DNA of 64,000 bases from Heterotrichella gracilis. Lineage: Eukaryota; Sar; Xanthophyceae; Tribonematales; Xanthonemataceae. The notes below the pieces were generated by a model. It did no database searches. It was not told the DNA's origin and was given only the letters and a program-made list of their open reading frames with translations. The number at the start of each line of letters is the position of its first letter. Within the stretch, counting starts at the first letter, position 1. The stretch is from contig JAULBX010025941.1 in NCBI GenBank assembly GCA_032358255.1, forward strand, positions 180,065-244,064, written 5' to 3'. A program made the translations under genes and the position numbers. Positions 34,919-47,539 of the stretch are shown one piece after another.

Positions 34919-37900
34919 CTATTGCTGCTGGCTGGCCCTTGCATAGGCCTCGTCATACTCCTGCGGGGGGCGGGGAGGGGAGGGGTGTGACCTTGGGATG
35001 ACCATGGCGGGTGAGGTGGGGACTCCCCACACGATGGCCGCATAAGGACTGGGCATACACAGTCCTGCAATACACATGCAAGGCAACACAATGACCAAAT
35101 TGTTGCATGCCATGGCACACATTATGGCCAATATGGCAGGTCAACAGCGCATACACTAGGTGGAATGACGCCTTGGCCAGCTCCATACCCCAGCGGCAGC
35201 GGTGGTGTTCTGTTTGCTGCAGGCGTGGCCTTTGGCCCCAGAGTTGACACAGGCATGCACCAGCCCCTGCCCTCTCTTTACCTTTACACATCGCATGAAC
35301 CAGTCCCTGTCCCCCCTTGGTATGAACTGCTTGAAGTCTGCCAGCAGGTGGATGCGCTGCGGCCCCTTGAGCACTGCCACCACGCCATCAATGAGCGCAA
35401 GGGAGTTGCGGTCAGCGCTGCAGCACACACAGGGCAGCGTGATCAAGCCGCTGCCAGGCGCACAAGAATTGGTGCCTGATTGCGGCCACTGCACGCATCG
35501 CTGTGCATGATGTGACCAGGCAATGTGGGCTTGCTGCAGAACCTAAAAGGCTTGATGAGCAAGTATGGTAATAAGTACTCCAGAAGCGACCATCTCCTCT
35601 CTGACAGGCAACATGCTTCCTGCTGCAAACCTCCCAAACCCCCACCTCCCCCACCTGTACGTGACCAGCAGCTTCTGCACCGCTGTGTAGTCGGGGCGCG
35701 GCAGCTCCTGCTTGAGGCGCGCCATGTACTCTTTCACACCAGCCTCGCGCTGCGTGCGGGAGGAGGGGCCAGGGGAGGGGGCGGCGGGGCGGGGCTGTGG
35801 AGTGGCTGACGTGGACGGCTGCGGATGTTCCTGTTGTTGCTGTTGTTGTGGTCTGTGGACAGTATCTGCGGCAGCATGTGCCAGGGTTAGCAGCAATGGT
35901 TTAGGGTTAGCAGCAATGCAAGACAGGCACGGAGAGGGTATACCGGATAGTAGAGAACCATGCATTGCATAGTAGTGCATGCAAACCTGACATATCCTTA
36001 GACAAGTAGATAATATGTTACTTGGCTCATGACATGGAAATTGGTAGAGAAATTGCATGCGTAACAACGTAAATGCTGCAACCCCGTGGCACTGTGGTCC
36101 CCTTCTGTCCCTACTACATTTCCACACATCTCCTGGGATTGCAGCCCTTAGCACACTGAACCCCATGCAATTTGCTGTTGATCCAGGGAGCATGTAGCGC
36201 TACCCTGCTGCCGCATATGCACATCGCATATTAATTGTACCTTGCTGTGACGCCGCCATGCGCTGCTTGAACTGCGCCACCAGCTGCGGAGGGCCGGCAA
36301 ACTCGACAGGTGCAGGCTGATGGCCGCCACTTGGCGCCTCGCCCTCATCCACCGGCCGCTGCAGCCCCCTGCACATGCGCACACTACTCACGGAGGGTAG
36401 CACGCACACGCTGTGCAAGCCATTTGTACCCTAACCCATACCCAGTGACCATGCCATGGGCCCTTCACACATTGCCACCTCATGTTAGTGCCTCTAGAGA
36501 ACTGTGTCACCTCTAAGACTAGACAATTTTCAGTCGAAAATTGTTGCAGGACCAAACACCGTCCTGTGGGAATCCAACGCGCCCAATAGGATGAGGTATA
36601 TGGGTTGTGCGCTAGTGCAGGGAAATCATTACTCCCATGGGGATTACACAGCCCTTACCTTGCCAGGCTTGATGCGGATGCCTTCAGAGCCGCGGGTGCC
36701 AGTGGCGGCCGCCTGCCGTTGACCGCCTGCAGCCCAGCAAGTGGGTTGCCAGCGGGGGCAGCGGTGCGGTACGCAGGCTGGGCGGGCCGACTGGCGCCGT
36801 TGCTTGCTGCGAGCATGGTGAGCAGCTGGGATCCGCCTGTGGTGCAGAGCAGGTGGTCAGTATCCGCGTGCAGCAAGGTGTGGCCAGCAAACGTTGCACA
36901 GAAGAGGCACATGCACACGCTACCTTAGTGACATGCATTCCACCTCTGGAGGGGCAAGATGGGTGGGTGACCGGCCAAATTCCGGGGAGCAAGATTATTG
37001 GGACAAGGGAGTAACAACCAGTAATCCAAAATTATGGAGATCGAGCGAGCATCAACTCGGTGCAATGGGTGTGGCGCCACACCAATCCTTCATTGGTGTA
37101 AGTCCAGCCATGTTCATGAATTTTACCTTTTGCGGGGGGCGGTTGGGACGCCTGGGAATCGGTCCTGGGGCGCTTTGCCATGGACCCCACCAGCTGGGCG
37201 ATACCGGCGGTGATGATCTGACTTGGCGGGCGGGGTGCAGCTGCAGAGGGGTACATGCCAGCACCACCCGCCTCCCCGCCACTGGGCCCCGCAGGTGTCA
37301 ACTGTGACCCATCCACATGGCGCACACCGCTCTGCAAAAAGGAGGGGCGCGCGGCGGCGGCGGGGGCGGAGGTGCTTGCCGCTGCCACCGTCCGCACGAG
37401 GTTGCTCTGCTCCTGTGGGAGCAAAGCGCAAGGGTCACAATGCGGCGTCTGCATGCTTATGGCTCCTGTCTTGGGTGCTGGGTGTGCATGCACTGTGTTG
37501 CATCCTGGCACTGGCAGGCGGGCGTGTGGCAGGTCATCCCATTATCCGGCCCAGGTATATGGCAGGGCTAGAGGATGGAATTGTGGCCATGCATCCTCAT
37601 GGCAGGTCCTGCTGGACCAGCGTCCTTGAGCTGCTTCACGGCAGGCGACACCCTGCAAGTCCTGCCAAAGAAATCCATACAGCTTGCACCATACAGCGCC
37701 ACAGCAGGGGTGCCAGGGGATCGCACAGCCCCCTCCCTCACCCTGAAGAACTTTGTAAGCGAGGCCGAGACCGCTCCAAAGTTGTCATGACGCTGCACCT
37801 TGTCCCTGAGCCAGCTCGACACCTGCTGGCGCGTGGAGGTGGCGCCGAATCGCTCGTCACACAGCAGGATGGCGCCGTAGTCATGGCGGTGGCGGATGAC

Positions 37901-40900
37901 GCGCCCCATGGCCTGGTTCACAGCCCTGCACAGAGTGGGTGCGTGGGTGAGGGTGGCAATATGCGAGGTGATGTAAGGAGCTGCTGGTGGTGGTGGTGCT
38001 GTACCCTGGCCATATTTGTACAGCCATGTGCTATACAGAGGTGTATACATGGGGTATGGCAGTCTTCCAATCTGGTAATCGATGCGCATCTAGGTGCAGA
38101 ATATGGAAAGCCACTGCAGGTTTGAGTAAGGGTATATTGGATAAATGCTCCCCTTGCATGCACTTTTTTCTAATTAAAAGACCCCCCCTAAGTGCGACCA
38201 CTCCTCACGCCCCTCCCACCGCTCACCTCGTGGCCTGTTGCACATACCACTGCTCACCAGTCAGCGGCCGCATGGCGCCCTCGCCCCCCCGCATACCCCT
38301 GGCAGCCTCATCAAGCACCTCGCGCTTCAACCGCACCCTAGGGTCCGTCTTCATGGGGTAGGGCAACCCGGTGATCACCACCGCCCGCCCCGCGCTGTCA
38401 GCAAAGTCCAGCCCCTCACTCATCTTGCCCCGGCACACTGCAAAGAACACCGCCCCATGCAGCGCCGGGTCCTTGAGCTTTGCCTTGAAGTCGTCCACCG
38501 TTGCGCTAAACAGCGCCGACTCGCGCGGCTCGATGATGGCGTGCTTGGAGCGGGCGATGCGCTCCCACACGTTCAGGCCGCCGCCCACTGCAGAGAGGGA
38601 GGGTGTGGTGAAGAGTGCACAAGGTGCGGTCCCATGGGGGTGTGCGCATGCGGGTAGTACACAGGCGGTTATGGCTCCTGCAGGTTGCTAGCAGCGCGCT
38701 GTAGATGTTGCACATTTCCACACGCGCCATTGGCATCTGCTGTCCCTGTTGACTGCTTATGTTGTGTTGTAACACTGTAATGCCTACACATAACTGTTTC
38801 ATTTGGTAAAGAACAGGAGTGCTTGCAATCCACAACTACTGGGGGATGCATCCCACCTAGGCCAAAGCATGCAACTGCAATGGCAACCATGTCTACATCT
38901 GCACATGGCTGCCTGGCTGTACCTGTTGGCTGCTTCCAGGCCTCCATGCATGACCGCATGACCACGTAGGAGGGGAAGAACACAAGCATGCCGTCGGGCA
39001 CGATGCGCACAAAGTTGGCTATTGCGCAGCCCAGGTCCTCTTTGTACTGGGGGCTGTCGCGGTGCTGGTAGGAGGAGTTCAGGGCGGAGCCCTGAGGGCC
39101 CACCGGCACCACGCCTACCCACACCTGAGGAGGGGGGGGGAGTGGGGATTGAAGGTGTGGGGGAGGGAGCCTTGTCAGGTGCATGGCAGAGGAATTCACT
39201 TGGCGCGGGTTGGCACCATGCAGTTGGGTGCAGCACTGAAATTTGTGAACGTCCACACTGTGCTGGACCAGGCGCCATGCATTTGTGTGTAGCATCAGAG
39301 GAAGTAAATATGTGCTGCACCCAGAAAACATATGTAACTAATTTTGCTTTATTTAAAAATGCCCAGTTTATTTTTCCACTTCATTAACGTTTTCATGCAT
39401 GATATAAGATTGTAAATGTATGCACCAATTCCGTATATCCGCCAAATGCTGCCAAATTACACATATATTTAGCTAAGAAATTAAATACAAAATGGTTATA
39501 CTCCCCTTTCCCTTCCCCCTCCTGGTGCGCTTCGCACCCACGAGCCCTAAAATGGAAAGGATGCACAATGCCGTGCGCCAGCGAGTGCTGTATACCCCAC
39601 ACCTGTGATGGGTCCACCACATGCGGGTTCTCAAGCACCACCGGGAATGGCAGCTGCAGCTCGTGGGCAAAGGAGTCAAGGGGCGACAGGGTGCCACTTG
39701 TCAGCAGCACGCAGCGCACAGCCAGGCGCTGCAGCGCTGCAAACGCCAGGCCAGGGGAGAAGCACCAGTAGGAAAGCGTGGGGAGCATCTGCTCGCCCTG
39801 CAGGAGGGGTTGGGTGGGTGGGCGGGGGTCCCTGTGGGTGTCACAAAGCATGGCACACCCATAGCAGAAGTGTGAACAGCCCATGTATGCCAGTGTGATG
39901 TTGCTGAAGACTATCTCTTGGCAGCCATCAGTACAAAGAATAATAATAATAGAAAAGAAAACATGACATATATGATAATACCAATATAAAGTTTGGAACA
40001 AATTTGCAATAAGTAACTTGATTATGCCTCCTGGCTCCATCCTCCCACCTTTGCCTTCTCCATGTGCACGTGCATGCGGTAGGAGGTGTGCGCGGGGGGC
40101 AGGCCGGGTGCGGGGGGCTCCAGTGATGCAAAGGCCAGCGACAGCGCCTCAGACAGTGCGGAAAGCTTGTAGGAGCTGGAGCGGGTGCCGCTCCTGCGTG
40201 GGGTGGGGTAAGTAAGGCAGGATAAGGGGTGGGGGGGATCCAGCATTGCGTGCACCCCCACCCCCCGCCTCTATCATCAGTGATATGCTGAAACTAAGGG
40301 CAGTGCGTTTTGGCTTGAAGTCACCCACCTCTTGCCCACCCCCGCCGCCTCCTCTGCCAGCAACTCCGTTGCCTGCTCCAGCAGCCCAATCAGCGGCAGG
40401 TAGCTGCTCTGCGTCACCCCTATGCGCGCAAGCAGCTCAAACAGCGCGCTGCCCGGTGCGGTGTAGCCACCGGGGGTGGAGGCGGGCAGCTGGGCGATCA
40501 GGGACTCAAGCTGGAGGAGCAGGGCCTGGGGGGTGGGGGGTGGGGGGCAATGAGGGGGCGGGGCTGCTGAGCAATGCGTGGCGGTGGGGACTCACCTCGT
40601 ATAAACAGCTTCGCACTTCATGCTACCCTGGTCTGCCGAGCCAGCAAGTGGTGCCACGCACATGTGGTTGTCCCCCTGCTCGTGCAGCGGTGCACAGGTG
40701 CATGGCAAGCTCATGCGCGTGGACATGGGGCCCCCTCGAGAGTGGGGTGCTCTACGCCGGTGCGTGTGTTGTGCCCAGATGAGGCCAGGGACATAGTGCA
40801 AGCCTAGTATGTAGAGTGCCGTGTGCGCACGCGGTTGTGAGTCGAGCTCGCAGTGCTCGGGAGCGCCCATGCACTCACCCTCAGTCCCCTCAGGTCGGTG

Positions 40901-43574
40901 CTTAGCTGCAGGGGGGTCTTGAAGCTGGTGTCTGCACAGGACACACACATGTGGATGTGATGAGATGTGGGGTGGGCTGCACAGGGCGCACCAACACATG
41001 ACACACAGGGCATGTATGCATGGGGCTGCAGTGGGGGTAAGAAGGCAGGGCAATCCAGCAGGAACGCAGGGGTATCTCTAGAAGTGACACAGCATGACAA
41101 TTACATCAACACCATGCACGCCCCTGATATGGATAAGACCCTCCCCACAGCTACCGCACACCTGCTTGCTTGACCCCCCTTGAGTCAAACACTGGCACCG
41201 GTGGCATTCGGGTTGCTGACTCCAGTGCCAGCTCCAGCGCCTGCTGCACCTCGCCAATGCAGGCACCCAGCACCGCAGCGGGCAGGTCGAAGGAGGCGGC
41301 GTCGGAGCACACACCCTGGCACACACACAGAGCACCATGAAGTGATCGTCAGCCATGGCAAGGCACGGCCCTGGGCAACCGCTTGCACCTCCGCCTCCAC
41401 CATCCCATTCCCATGTCCAATCATGAGGCATGTGCATCACACGCACAGAAAGACATGTGCACCCCTGGATTACGCCATGCCTTCTTTCACCATGTTTCAG
41501 CAAACACCCGGCTGCTGCCACACATGCACTTCCTGCCAACCCCCATGTCCCACCGCCCACCAGGCCCGGCACCCCCCTCCTACCCTCCCATCGCACCCAC
41601 CTCCACATTGTGCCCCTCGTCAAAGATGAGCACCGCGTTCTCCCACGCGATGCCCCCGCCCATGCGCGAGCGCGTGCGCCCATCCAGCAGGTAGTTGTAT
41701 GGCATGAACACAAGCTCGGCGCCGCTGGCCATCTCCCGGGATACAAAGTATGGACATGCGCCGTGCGCCCTCCCTAGGGTAACCAGCTCCTCGATGTCCA
41801 TGGGCTGGCGGGACAGGTCGGGGTTGGCACGCAGCAGGCCCTGCGGGGGTGGGTGGGGGTGTGTGGGGATGGTAGTGGGCGCACATGGTGATCCATGTCA
41901 GGATTTATGGGTGGATGCGTGTGCGGGTAAGCCATATGAAAGTAGTTGGGGGAAAAGCTGCCGATGGAGCAACAGCAGGCCCTGTGGGATTTGGATGGGA
42001 TTTGGGGTAATTAGGCCCTCATGCATGGGTGCATCTGGCGGCGGTTAAGTGGACCCCAGCAAGTCCACGGCCATGATGGACAGATAGGGGTGCAGACATG
42101 TGGATATGTGTGGCAACTGCGCATGCGGTACTGTAAGGTGGATGCACTGAGCCATGAGCCCCTGCCCCCAGCATATCCACCCCACTCACCTCCACCCCAA
42201 AGTAGTGCGAGCATCCCTTGCGCTGCACCAGTGCCCTGCATGCAGTGGCTGCGGCTGATCCAGGCAGCTTGGACACCGCATTGTGGGTGCAGGTCTGCTG
42301 GCGGGAGGAAAGCACAGCGGTGGCGGGCCTGGGGAGAGGAAGAGGAGGGTGGGTGTGGGGTTGGGCACGGTTGGGGTGCGTTGCAATGGCCCTCAAACTC
42401 ACATGGTTGGCATGGCTGCAATCCCTAACCTTTTGCCCACCCATCCGCATCTCCAATCTCCATCATGTTTTCACTCCATGTGATGTTGATATATTGACAC
42501 ATGCTCATCCGAACATGCCATCCGCCCCCCTACCCCCTATACCACCGGCATCCGCGCCACCCACCCACCTGTATGCAGTGTTCTTCAGCTCCCGCATGAC
42601 CTGCGCCAGCTGGCTGTGGGTGCGCGAGGAGTACACGATGGTGGGCAGCTGGCGCGTTAAGGGGGATACACCGGTGGCGCTGCTGGGGGCGGCCGCCGCG
42701 CGCAGGGATGCGGCTAGGTAGCCCTGGCCAAGCGCCGGGAGGGGGGTGGGGGCGGGGACCAGGCCCAGTGCGTTGGCATCGGCCTGTGCAAACTGCGGCA
42801 GGAATTGGGGGTAGTGGGATGGGGTATGTAACTGGCCACTGCTCAAAGGGCCCTGCACCCTGCGAGCCTGTCAGTTGCAGCACGGAGCCTTTTGGGTGTG
42901 TATATTTGGCCTTTTGGTGTGGCAAGGCCATGCCCATTAGTCCAGGACCCAAGATGGGTCCCACCCAATACCAAGGTACGCCCAGACCCTGCATGGTGCC
43001 GAACCCCACCCCTCCCCCCACCCACCTCCTTCTGCAGCTGCTGCCTCCATGCCAGGCAGGCGCACAGCAGGCACAGCGTCTTGCCGGTGCCGGTGGGGCT
43101 CTCAAGAAGCGCGTTCTGGCCCTGCAAGCACCGGGTATGTGGGTGTATGGTACCGTTCCCTTAGGGCCACACACAGGGCTGCAGCTGAGCTGCCAGGGTG
43201 GCAAAAGAAGGGTGTGAACCACACACAGCCAGGTGTGGAAAGCAGGCCCTGGGCCTGCACAGTTGTTTGCTGCTGAGTGGTGTTGCACATTGGGTTGTCT
43301 CCACACCAACGTACTTACCTCCTGCAGTGCCTGTATGACCTTCTCCATGTACACCACCTGCACAACACACACCACTGCTCACTGGCCCTTGCACCCATGC
43401 AACATGGACCACTCCACCATATGCATGCATGCGCCCAAACGCCTAAGGTTGGCAACATGTAGATAGGTTCTGTAAATAAGCGTCGAAAAATGGTTGCGTG
43501 CGCGGTCTCGCCTGGCAGTCATACGCCTCATATGGGAACTGCACCTCCACCCCCTGCAGCGTGTAGGCAGGCAT
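34919..43574 (-). CDS. RTEL1: Regulator of telomere elongation helicase 1 (RTEL1), XPD-like Fe-S helicase
   Basis: Unwinds telomeric T-loops, G-quadruplexes and D-loops in the nucleus. About 20 exons from 43574-43512 to 34960-34919, about 1,090 residues. The 5-prime exons are 43357-43319, 43121-43026, 42792-42569, 42328-42190, 41840-41601 and 41315-41162. The 3-prime exons include 38587-38227, 37925-37742, 37412-37127, 36836-36659, 36368-36241, 35865-35655 and 35417-35288. Visible in order: [14 protein letters not shown], Walker [14 protein letters not shown], four Cys of the Fe-S domain (QQTC, TACRA, KGCSHY, GACPYF), [10 protein letters not shown], helicase box [50 protein letters not shown] and motif [18 protein letters not shown] basic KRPRTDSQ nuclear signal and a harmonin-like domain ([20 protein letters not shown] to [15 protein letters not shown]) follow. 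No PCNA-binding box was recognised. The first intron has a GC donor. The end of exon 37742 could extend further left. Confidence 0.93.
35884..35918. repeat. Two copies of GGGTTAGCAGCAATG, period 20
   Basis: A 15-base word repeats exactly at 35884-35898 and 35904-35918 in an RTEL1 intron, with TTTAGGG across the join. Confidence 0.75.
43358..43511 (-). other. GC-AG intron in RTEL1
   Basis: The first RTEL1 intron starts CAG/GCGAGA and ends at CAG before GTGGTGTACATG. Protein alignment (YDCQ joined to [13 protein letters not shown]) requires this junction, and no GT is available at that point. Confidence 0.75.
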
Positions 43575-44159
43575 CCCGCTCCCTCAGGCCTCGTGCCAGC
43601 CAGCACCAGCGGCTAAATGAGGGTACAAACGGGTAACTACATCCTACAACAGCTGTTGAGCAGCCGGTTGGGGTGTGGCCAGGGCAGTATGAAGCCTATA
43701 TAGCAAGATGGTGTGGGGTGGCCCAGGCACAGGCACGTTTGTGTCACGCCAAGGTTGTAGCCACTACGAGGGGGCTGGATGAAAAGCGCAGCGCAAGGAG
43801 ATGGGGTATTCTGTTTTGAAAATATCCAGGTTTTCGGTTTAAAGGTGTTCAAATGCTGAGATGCATGCAAAGGCCGCTCTCGTCACGTTTCACTGAACAT
43901 TTCCCCACATGCATGCATATTACCCAGCTAGGAAACGTCTAGAAAGGTTCACTGCGCAGCCAAACAACCCCAACTTAATTAGGTTTTAGCGCTGTTACAG
44001 AGCGACGGACAACAAGGCAACACCTGAACCATATTCAGCTTCACCTCCTTCCTCTGTCAACTGGTGCAAGTGAACTTACTTGCGCACCACCCCCATAGCG
44101 CATAGACAGCAAAGCCACACCACAGCCTGTTCCAGCCAGGACAACAGCAACTCAGGATC
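43575..44159. promoter_or_regulatory. Divergent intergenic region between RTEL1 and the TPR gene
   Basis: This 585-base gap separates two 5-prime ends and includes TGCATGCA runs at about 43860-43915. No element is assigned. Confidence 0.4.
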
Positions 44160-46877
44160 ATGGCAGGGCAAAAGTTCAAATACGTGTACATCCCAGCTGA
44201 CGTGTAAGGCGGCATCTGTTTCCTCCCTTTGCATGCACACATGGCTAGGGGTTCGCACGCCTGCTGGGTAGCCCCGATCCTACGGTTGTCACCTATACTA
44301 ACCCTGTAACACCTCTCAAATAGTGTGTATTCAACAATGGGATTGATCAACCCACTTATCTATGCGTTCTCGGTGGCTGGCTTGGTGCCCTCGCCCCATG
44401 CCACCCACACCATTTGCAGTTCGGGCGTCGCCGGTCAATCAAGACACATACTTGGCTTGTGCTCCATGCCCTGCGTCCCCTTACCTGTGTGGCCCGTCTC
44501 CCCCCCTCCTCTGTGTAACACCGCCCTCTCCCCCTGCAGGCACGAGTCCCTTGAGCAGCGCGAGCTGGAGCTGCAGGAGGGCAAGGAGGTGGAGGGGCTG
44601 CTGGACGCACTCAAGGTGAGGGGGTGTGACTGTGCACAGGCCATACTATGCACAGGTCAACCACTGGACTACATCACAGGCGCTGCACCAGTGCTGACTG
44701 CATTACATGGGCTGGTGGTGTTGTGTCCTAGCCGCGTTGACACGAGTGTGTCGCCCAGGACCACTTCCGGACGCATGGTCCCGCCAAGACCGCTGAGCAG
44801 TGGCAGCAGCAGCGCGCCAGCCTGCTTGAGTCCCTGCCTGCCGGGTCCACCATCGACCCCTCGCTGCTGGACAAGACGCTGGGCCAGGGGCTGAACATGG
44901 TATGGGGGGCGCCGCACAGGGCGCAGGGGGGGGGGTGTGTGTGGGTCCACTACAGGGGCGCAAATAAAGCCGCATGGATGCCACAATGTTGTCATTGGCA
45001 AGCTGTATGCATGCACGCGCCTATGCATGGTGTCCCCTTGGCCAAAGGTTGGCACAAACTTGCCAGAATGCATGGCATGTGGCCATCGTGGTAGTGCACC
45101 TCACAAGATCAAAACTTGCCCGATCCGTGGCCTGACCACAGTACAGCACCCACCCACCCCGGTGTGCATTGGCGCTGTGCCCACCTGCGGCCCTCCTTGC
45201 AGGTCGAGAACATTGCCCTGCTGGCCAACTCCAAGGCCAACGGGTTTGTGGGGGTGAACCTGTATGTGGATGACGAGGGCGCCATCAAGGACCTGCCCCT
45301 CAACCCACGCGCAACCCAGATCGCCTGCTGTTGCGGGAAGCGGATAGAGGTGGGGGCCTGTCGGGGACAGGGGAAGGAGTGGCGGTGGTGGGCAGTAGCT
45401 AACAATTGCCTGTGGTATGGCATGCAATTTATTGCAGAAAACAAAACATTGCTCCATTTTTTTGGAGCAATTAGGCGTGAGTGCAAATTTGCCTGAGGAA
45501 CACGCCAGGTTTGAGATAATCACATGCACCATGGTGGGAGACACGCAACGGATGTGATTGCACATGGTGGCCATGGGCCCCGCCGCCGCTTCACACCACC
45601 TCAACACAAACAGGCACCAGCTCGCCTGCCGTATCCTAGCACAACTAGTCAACCATAACATGAAGTAAAAACCCCATTGGCATAGTATCTATGCATTTTA
45701 TTTCTCTGCGTCACCCCCACTATTTTGAATGTCCCAATGTTATTGCCTGGTTCCAGGTGCGTGGCGACGCATTCCTTGCGCGCGTGTTTGACGACGGCGA
45801 GGGCTTCAAGCGCATGGACCTGGACATGGGCGAGGTGTCAAGCTCTGCAGATTGGGTGAAGCAGGCGGCGGAGGTGAGCCGGCGCAAGGCAAAGGAGGAG
45901 GCGCCAGAGCAGGTGTGGCAGAAGATGAAGGAGCGGGGGGCGGCTGGTGGTGCGCGTGTGCAAGAGCTGAGCCCCGCACAGAGCAGCAAGGAGGATGGGA
46001 ATGCCGCGTTCAAGCGGGGGGACTACGAGCAGGTGTGTAATGGATGGAGGTGGATTGTGCTGATGGAGAGCTGTTGCATGGGGGGTGTCCGCATTGCCAT
46101 GGCGACATGCCACAGTGTCCCGCAGGTCTCCCTTTCAGGATTGTCCGTACAACTGGAACCAAGCCCTTATCCGTGCAAATCGTTGAAGAAAGTGTGTGTA
46201 GCCTCTTCTGCAGGCTCTGAAACCACTGTTCATACCATTTAATCCCAATTTAGGGAATTGGGTGTGTGCCCTCATGTCACGGAAGGTGTTTTTCTAGCAT
46301 TTAAACTACCCTTGCAGCTGACACGGTGTCTCGCTCCTACACCAATACAACCATTCTTCTCCCACAGGCCGTCTCCCACTACAGCCGGGCCCTTGAGCTG
46401 GACCCCCTACTCACCGCTGCGCGCAACAACCGCGCCATGTCGCTGCTGAAGCTGGGCAGGCACGCGGAGGCTGCGGATGACTGCACGCAGGTGCTGGACA
46501 TGGAGCCGCGCAACGTCAAGGCGCTTTTCAGGAGGGCAACGGCAAGGTGCGGGGCCGGGGAGGGGTGGCAGCGGCTGTGGGGTGTCTGTGATCTGGGGGG
46601 GGCAGGGTGTGCATATGGATGCTTGTCTTGGAACACTGCGGTGCCCATGCAGTGCGCAGTGGTATGGGCATGGGAGTCTTGGGTGGAGGGGTGTGCTGAT
46701 GGGTGGCCCACGTGTAAGGACCGACCTGTGTGTGCGTGCAGGAAGGAGCTTGGTCAAGTGGCGGATGCCATTGCTGACTTGCAAAAAGCGGTTGCGCTGG
46801 AGCCCAGCAACAGCCAAGCAAAGCAGTTGCTGGAAACGTTGCAAGCAGCCACAAGCAGCGAAAACATGCAGCCATGA
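44160..46877 (+). CDS. Tetratricopeptide-repeat protein with conserved-looking N-terminal region
   Basis: Seven exons: 44160-44203, 44540-44615, 44759-44899, 45203-45349, 45757-46032, 46368-46546, 46742-46877, in frame to 332 residues. The C-terminal third is three TPR units: SSKEDGNAAFKRGDYEQAVSH, then LTAARNNRAMSLLKLGRHAEA and LFRRATARKELGQVADAI. These resemble HSP70/HSP90 co-chaperone TPR domains. Before them lies a charged helix (SRRKAKEEAPEQVWQKMKER). The N-terminal 200 residues are not a domain I can name: they contain KFKYVYIPADV, then VENIALLANSKANGFVGVNL followed by YVDDEGAIKDLPLNPRAT, a CCCGK cluster and VRGDAFLARVFDDGEGF. The VNLYVDDEGAIKD and GDAF blocks look conserved by their composition. 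A scaffold or chaperone-adaptor role is inference. All splice phases agree. Confidence 0.82.
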
Positions 46878-47539
46878 CAATTTACCCCTACTGCCTTGTG
46901 ATTTGTCGTTGCGCTTGGGCATACTATCAATTGAACCCTCAATTATATGGTTGTAATCTCCAACCGTTGAACAGGTGTAGCAGGAACGAAGTGTTAACAA
47001 TTGTAACCCTTTCGGCCCCAGGGGGTGCACCAAGTGTGTGAGACCGCGCCCGGCCCTGCAGGCGTGGCTGCTGTAATACCTGGGACCTTGACTGTGTGCC
47101 ATATCGTGCAGAAGCACATGGCTGTCTCAAGACTACCTCGCGGTCACTTGTTTGCAAACTGGCAATACAACTTGGTAAAAAAACAAACTGATGTCCAAAA
47201 ATACCAGAGTATTTAATTAACCCGGGGGGCATGTTCGAATGCCGCTGTCCTGCTGCTGAATAGAAAGTCAGCCACACAGAAAGCTGGGGTGTACTCTGGG
47301 TGTACTTCACATCGATGTAAGTCAGTTGTTTTACTCCGCTATGTTCGCTTGCTGTCGGGCCTGACAACATAACAGGCTGATAGAACATAACAAGATGTCC
47401 ACTCGAGAGAATCGCTATGCTGGGGGGAGGGCCTCCGACGCCGGTGGGCGACGTTTAGCACCACTCCGCAGCATACGATTGATGGGCATCTCTAATTGAC
47501 AACTACGGGTGTCGCGCAGGCTCCTTCACAGCAACTACC
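46878..47539. other. Spacer between TPR and WDR90 genes
   Basis: About 660 bases between tandem plus-strand genes; the right part should carry the WDR90 promoter. Nothing else was recognised. Confidence 0.4.
46952..46956 (+). terminator. Candidate TGTAA polyadenylation signal for the TPR gene
   Basis: TGTAA 75 bases after the TPR stop codon. Confidence 0.5.

Noticed and set aside
37223-38125. Plus-strand open frame of 300 residues
   Set aside because: It overlaps RTEL1 exons and introns on the other strand and has no homology; it reflects high GC.
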